This document shows, in pieces, positions 60,531-64,000 of a stretch of DNA of 64,000 bases. How positions within the stretch are numbered: the first letter of the stretch is position 1; each line of letters opens with the position of its first letter. Below the pieces are notes generated by a model. That model was given only the letters and a program-made list of their open reading frames with translations, searched no databases and was not told the DNA's origin. A program made the position numbers and the translations under genes. Origin of the DNA: Flavobacterium sp. J27 (lineage in GTDB: Bacteria > Bacteroidota > Bacteroidia > Flavobacteriales > Flavobacteriaceae); contig NZ_PJQW01000010.1 in the NCBI RefSeq assembly GCF_004303025.1, positions 1 through 64,000 on the forward strand. Reading direction: 5' to 3'.

Positions 60531-61312
60531 ATTAATTCTTTACCAGTAATGATTATGGCCATTGCCAAGACAAAATAAGCAAACCCTTTTTTTAATTGCA
60601 CTTCATCAATGTATTTACTAATGTAAGTTCCCGTAAAAATGCCTATCATTGAAATAATAGAGAAAGGAATTAAGAAATTCCAATGAATGTCTATATTTTG
60701 TAAATCTCCCAAAAAACCAATTAGCGAATTCATTGCAATAATAAACATAGAGGTGCCTACCGCTTTTTTCATTGGTAACTTAGCTATTAATAATAACGAT
60801 GGAATGATTAAAAATCCTCCGCCAGCACCTACTAAACCAATAATGATACCAATGCAAATATTTTGAATAATGATTTTAATCAAATACTGTTTCTGAGTTA
60901 CTTCTTTGAGGTTTATTTTTGTTTTTTTAATCATTGATAATGCGGCAAAAAGCATGATTAATGCAAACAAAAGCATCAAGAATGTGTTTTTGGTTAGAAT
61001 AATATCATTTTTTTGAAAAATAACACTTGGAATATTCGGAACAATATATTTACGTGTCATAAAGACACCTATAAAAGAAGGAATAGCAAAGATAATTCCG
61101 GTTTTAATATCAACTAATTTCTTTCTATAATTTAGTGTAGCACCAAAAGCAGAAGATGTACCCACTACAAAAAGAGAATAGGCCGCACTTACAACAGGAT
61201 TGTATCCTAGTACATACACTAATAATGGAACGGTAAGTATAGAGCCACCACCACCTGTTAATCCTAAAATAATTCCAATAAAAAATGCGCCTAAATACCC
61301 TAATAATTCCAT
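60527..61312 (-). CDS. TauE/SafE-family sulfite/anion exporter
   Basis: 261 residues, about eight helices in two inverted repeats: YLGAFFIGIILGLTGGGGSILTVPLLVYVLGYNPVVSAAYSLFVVGTSSAFGATLNY and IGLVGAGGGFLIIPSLLLIAKLPMKKAVGTSMFIIAMNSLIGFLG. The family exports sulfite, thiosulfate or sulfonates. Its ATG overlaps the regulator's stop (61312), so it is translationally coupled to the Crp/Fnr gene. It probably removes the sulfite produced by the MBL/rhodanese enzyme. Confidence 0.9.
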   Translation of the reverse strand: MELLGYLGAFFIGIILGLTGGGGSILTVPLLVYVLGYNPVVSAAYSLFVVGTSSAFGATLNYRKKLVDIKTGIIFAIPSFIGVFMTRKYIVPNIPSVIFQKNDIILTKNTFLMLLFALIMLFAALSMIKKTKINLKEVTQKQYLIKIIIQNICIGIIIGLVGAGGGFLIIPSLLLIAKLPMKKAVGTSMFIIAMNSLIGFLGDLQNIDIHWNFLIPFSIISMIGIFTGTYISKYIDEVQLKKGFAYFVLAMAIIITGKELM

Positions 61313-61968
61313 TAAATAAATATTATTTCTATTTTATTTCTATGAAGTTTTATTTTTCCTTGTAATTCTAAACTCTTCAATAATCTAGAAATAACAACTC
61401 TAGAAGTATGCATGTCATAAGCAATTTGTTGATGTGTATTATTAATTTCTGTGCTTCCGATTACTTTAGCTTTATCTGTTAAATATTTATACAAGCGTTC
61501 GTCTAAGTTCATAAAAGCAAGTGTATCTATTGCTTCGAGCATTTCGTTTAAACGAATAGTATAACTTTCAAAAACAAAATTTCTCCATGTTTTGTATTTT
61601 GTTAGCCATTCTTCCATTTTTTCAACAGGAATCATAAGCATAGCTCCGTCATTTTCTGCAATAGCTCTAATTTTACTTTTGGATTTACCCATGCAGCAGG
61701 TTAATGTCATGGCACAAGTATCACCCCGTTCTAAAAAATAAAGTAGTAACTCGTCTCCATTTTCATCCTCACGTAGAATTTTAATAGCACCTTGTAATAA
61801 AAGAGGCATTGATTTAATGTAATCACCTATTTCAATTAGATAATCATCGGCTTTAAATTCTTTATATGTAGCTACTTTTTCAATGTCTTGTAGCAATTCT
61901 TCTTCAAAAATATAACCGTAAGCTTGTTCTAAAACTTCTTTCATTCCAGATTTTTTGTAAAGATACAT
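61312..61968 (-). CDS. Crp/Fnr-family regulator with a cysteine cluster
   Basis: 218 residues. N-terminal cyclic-nucleotide-binding-like beta-roll (about 20-130: LIEIGDYIKSMPLLLQGAIKILREDENGDELLLYFLERGDTCAMTLTCCMGKSKS), a dimer helix, and the winged helix (about 165-218: NNTHQQIAYDMHTSRVVISRLLKSLELQGKIKLHRNKI). The cAMP residues of CRP are not evident; instead CAMTLTCC puts three Cys in a short loop, fit for redox or persulfide sensing. It likely controls the downstream exporter and enzyme genes. Confidence 0.93.
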   Translation of the reverse strand: MYLYKKSGMKEVLEQAYGYIFEEELLQDIEKVATYKEFKADDYLIEIGDYIKSMPLLLQGAIKILREDENGDELLLYFLERGDTCAMTLTCCMGKSKSKIRAIAENDGAMLMIPVEKMEEWLTKYKTWRNFVFESYTIRLNEMLEAIDTLAFMNLDERLYKYLTDKAKVIGSTEINNTHQQIAYDMHTSRVVISRLLKSLELQGKIKLHRNKIEIIFI

Positions 61969-61986
61969 TTTATATTAAATTGAAGT

Positions 61987-62004
61987 ATGTTACTTTTGTT
62001 ACAT
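61987..62004 (-). promoter_or_regulatory. Crp/Fnr-type dyad upstream of its own gene
   Basis: ATGTTAC-TTTT-GTTACAT has the GTnAC-N4-GTnAC symmetry of the site at 60517, centred about 28 bases from the ATG at 61968. Autoregulation is likely. Confidence 0.6.
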
Positions 62005-62008
62005 AAGT

Positions 62009-62049
62009 AAAAAAGCCGATTCAAATGTATTTATTGAATCGGCTTTTTT
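62009..62049 (-). terminator. Terminator of the second SIMPL gene
   Basis: AAAAAAGCCGATTCAA and TTGAATCGGCTTTTTT form a 16-bp stem over a 9-base loop; it touches the SIMPL stop codon and abuts the Crp/Fnr operator. Confidence 0.9.
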
Positions 62050-62942
62050 TATAGAGAAGTATCTATTTTATAGGTCACTGTGAGGTTCAAGACATATTGT
62101 ATTCCAATTTCTGACTTAGCAACATCAATTATTTTATCAAAACCTGATAAGGGTACACCATCATAATAAAAAGTAGTGTTTTTTCGAGCTATTTTTTGAA
62201 TAAAATTCTGACTTTGAGATCGGTTTCTGTAATAAGTTTCAACATCAGCACTTTCATAAGCTTGGTATTTTTTGTACTGTGTTTTTGGAAAAAATATGGA
62301 AAATTCTTCTTGTGCATTGGGTGTACCCACTAATTTTTTCTTAAGCGCATGTATGTATTGTTCTTTTTTTTCATGGGCTATTTTCATAGCTTCTTCAAAT
62401 AAGTCAAGATGAATTTTCATTGCATCATTATTTGCATAATCTACTTTTATAATGTCATAAATACTATATTTAGATGCTTTGGTAATTATGTTTTCTATTT
62501 CAGTTAAATTTTTACTGGTAATAATGATGTTCTTTTTTACTTCAAAGCCTTTTAAAAATTCTGTTGCATTGTTTCCAGAAATATCATAATCATATATTTT
62601 AGTTTGTGAAATAAAATCTACATAAATAGCTTCTTTTTTTATGTTCATTTGTGCTAAATCTTTTGTAAAAGAATCAATTCTTTTATTTAATGTTGCATGA
62701 CAGTCTTGAACTGTAGTTGCTTCTTCATTGGTGCCCAATACCAAAGTAAAATAATCAGCTTTATTATTTAAAAGTATTTTTACAGATACATTTAATTGAT
62801 TTTCATTAATTTGGGTTGTGCTGCCTTTGGTGTAATTTTTTGATGTTTCATAGGAATTGTTGCCATAAACTTGATTGCCACTAATTTGTGATTGTAAAGA
62901 ACAACCCCAAAAAACCATTAAAAGAGTAACATAGTTTTTCAT
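62049..62942 (-). CDS. Exported SIMPL-like (DUF541) protein
   Basis: 297 residues. Signal-like N-terminus (YVTLLMVFWGCSLQSQ) with a Cys that might be a lipobox (FWGC). The body follows the SIMPL plan: NVSVKILLNNKADYFTLVLG, LNKRIDSFTKDLAQMNIKKEAIYVDFISQTKIYDY, FLKGFEVKKNIIITSKNLTEIENIITKASKYSIYDIIKVDY. It is more divergent than the copy at 56760. It may assist envelope stress tolerance. Divergent from the next gene, over a 158-base region with repeated TTAC-N-GT sites. Confidence 0.8.
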   Translation of the reverse strand: MKNYVTLLMVFWGCSLQSQISGNQVYGNNSYETSKNYTKGSTTQINENQLNVSVKILLNNKADYFTLVLGTNEEATTVQDCHATLNKRIDSFTKDLAQMNIKKEAIYVDFISQTKIYDYDISGNNATEFLKGFEVKKNIIITSKNLTEIENIITKASKYSIYDIIKVDYANNDAMKIHLDLFEEAMKIAHEKKEQYIHALKKKLVGTPNAQEEFSIFFPKTQYKKYQAYESADVETYYRNRSQSQNFIQKIARKNTTFYYDGVPLSGFDKIIDVAKSEIGIQYVLNLTVTYKIDTSL

Positions 62943-63008
62943 AATTATATTTTTTTAAAATTTTGTTAAGCAAACCTAATAGCTATTGTAAAAAATATTT
63001 TGGTATAC

Positions 63009-63063
63009 TTACTGTAATCTTACTGTAATGTTTTTTCAGTACTTTTACAGTGGTTTTACAGTA
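63009..63063. promoter_or_regulatory. Cluster of four TTACwGT sites in a divergent promoter region
   Basis: TTACTGTAA at 63009-63017 and 63020-63028 (11-base step), then TTACAGTGG at 63045-63053 and TTACAGTAT at 63056-63064 (11-base step). TTAC-N-GTAA is itself a dyad. The regular spacing suggests cooperative binding of a regulator between the SIMPL gene and the next gene. Confidence 0.55.
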
Positions 63064-63100
63064 TTGTTTTTATTTAATATTATAGTTTTACCAAAGATTT

Positions 63101-64000
63101 ATGACCAGTATGGAAGTGTTTTATAAATTAAAAGATAGTGTTTTACAACACTACAAAAAGCGCTATCCTTATTTTAATGGAAATTGGAAAACGTTTAGTT
63201 CGCAAGATATTGTAAACCTTATTGAAGATGTTGAAGAAAAATGCAAAGCTAGCGTTAGTGAAAAATGGATTTACACCCATTTAAAACCAGAAACCAATGA
63301 AAAGTTACCACGAAAGGATATGCTGGATATTTTTTCACAGTATGTGGGTACAGCTAGTTGGGATGCATTTCAATACGAATACAAACGATTGGAGAGTAGT
63401 ATTGTTACTGAAAAACCTAAGCTATCAAAAAGGATTCTGATTATATATGGAAGTATATTTGGAATTCTTTCTTTGATAGTAATCGGGTTATATTGGCAAA
63501 TCCAAAGAAAAACAGTAGAAACGAAAACGATTCGTTTGGAAGAAAAATTTACACAAGACACTGTTGTTTCTCAGGTTACAAAAGTGTATCTTATTGATCA
63601 CAAAAAGGAAGAAGAAATTGAAATAAAAAATTCTAAAATAGAAGTCAATAAGGAAGCGAAAGTAGTGGTGAAAAGCCCTTTTTATAATGAAAAAACTATC
63701 GACTTAAAAGAAAACCCTGAAGTAAAAAAAATAGTTTTAGAGCCTAATGATTATGCCAATATTTTACAAGGATTTATTAAAAGTGATCTAAAAGATTGGG
63801 CAACGAGAAAAGAACAATTACAAAAGATTTTGCATGATGATATTGAAGTTATCGTAATGTTACCCAATAATTTAGGATCAGAATATTTTAATAAGGCAGA
63901 ATTCTCTCAGAAAGTAATTATTCCAACAGCTTCACTAAAAAAAATGAAAATTGTAGAAGTGAAAAATGCTGAAAATAACCAAATTATTTTTATTCGATTA
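63101..64000 (+). CDS. Membrane protein of unknown function (3' end outside window)
   Basis: The frame is open from ATG 63101 to the last base, 300 codons (ATG 63110 is an alternative start). A cytoplasmic N-terminus with a long helical domain (KLKDSVLQHYKKRYPYF, EDVEEKCKASVSEKWIYTHLKP, KDMLDIFSQYVGTASWDAF) precedes one helix at about 111-127 (ILIIYGSIFGILSLIVIGLYW). The outside part is Lys/Glu-rich (VVVKSPFYNEKTIDLKENPEVKKIVLEPNDY). I recognise no family for it. A single-helix membrane regulator or sensor is possible. Confidence 0.8.
   Translation, partial: MTSMEVFYKLKDSVLQHYKKRYPYFNGNWKTFSSQDIVNLIEDVEEKCKASVSEKWIYTHLKPETNEKLPRKDMLDIFSQYVGTASWDAFQYEYKRLESSIVTEKPKLSKRILIIYGSIFGILSLIVIGLYWQIQRKTVETKTIRLEEKFTQDTVVSQVTKVYLIDHKKEEEIEIKNSKIEVNKEAKVVVKSPFYNEKTIDLKENPEVKKIVLEPNDYANILQGFIKSDLKDWATRKEQLQKILHDDIEVIVMLPNNLGSEYFNKAEFSQKVIIPTASLKKMKIVEVKNAENNQIIFIRL

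Overview
The window is a low-GC stretch of a Bacteroidota chromosome, almost certainly from a member of the Flavobacteriaceae. Evidence for this: two secreted enzymes end in type IX secretion (T9SS) sorting domains; many genes carry the Bacteroidota -7 promoter box TAnnTTTG; Shine-Dalgarno sequences are essentially absent; and several gene families here are typical of Flavobacteria (imelysins, SusD-free TonB-dependent receptors with a carboxypeptidase-like N-domain, DUF4331, HTTM proteins). I cannot name the genus. No phage, insertion sequence or CRISPR array is visible; the only RNA gene found is one tRNA-Tyr.

Layout. 1-9.5 kb: the end of a secreted GH18 chitinase-like enzyme, an ECF sigma factor with a tiny downstream ORF, then housekeeping genes (nth, bcp, a conserved unknown protein, an MBL hydrolase, pyrD, HMG-CoA lyase). 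9.5-20.6 kb: a large cell-envelope locus that I read as metal (probably iron) acquisition. It holds a DUF4856 lipoprotein, an imelysin, a gamma-carboxylase-like HTTM membrane protein, a TonB-dependent receptor, an SGNH hydrolase, a second imelysin and a di-heme c-type oxidoreductase. Both transcription units start behind similar AT-rich inverted repeats that overlap the promoter. 20.6-28.4 kb: an accessory-looking stretch of small genes, with two VOC proteins, a sulfatase, hypothetical membrane proteins, two decayed genes, a 43-bp tandem repeat, and a TetR-controlled membrane/rhodanese operon with clear palindromic operators. 28.5-41.5 kb: guaB, an exporter, a CPA2 antiporter, a cupin, two tandem CAP-domain proteins, a self-regulated MarR unit and purB.

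41.6-48 kb: an ECF sigma/anti-sigma pair divergent from DUF4331 proteins, a TPR lipoprotein and a TonB receptor with a histidine-rich plug, which looks like one regulated outer-membrane system. 48-57 kb: TrmH-type methyltransferase, a T9SS-exported esterase, a DEAD-box helicase, TRIC channel, RdgB, a lipid A-type acyltransferase, rhomboid and SIMPL proteins. 57.5-64 kb: tRNA-Tyr, a TlpA-like thioredoxin lipoprotein, a Crp/Fnr - TauE - MBL/rhodanese persulfide module, another SIMPL protein and the start of an unknown membrane protein.

The most interesting signals are regulatory: palindromic operators paired with their probable regulators (TetR, MarR, Crp/Fnr), two sigma-54-like promoters sharing TTGGCACG-N3-TTTGA, three promoters placed so close to their ATG that the mRNAs should be leaderless, and a cluster of four TTAC-N-GT sites. 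No wholly new system can be proven from the sequence; the imelysin/gamma-carboxylase-like/di-heme locus is the best candidate for incompletely described biology.
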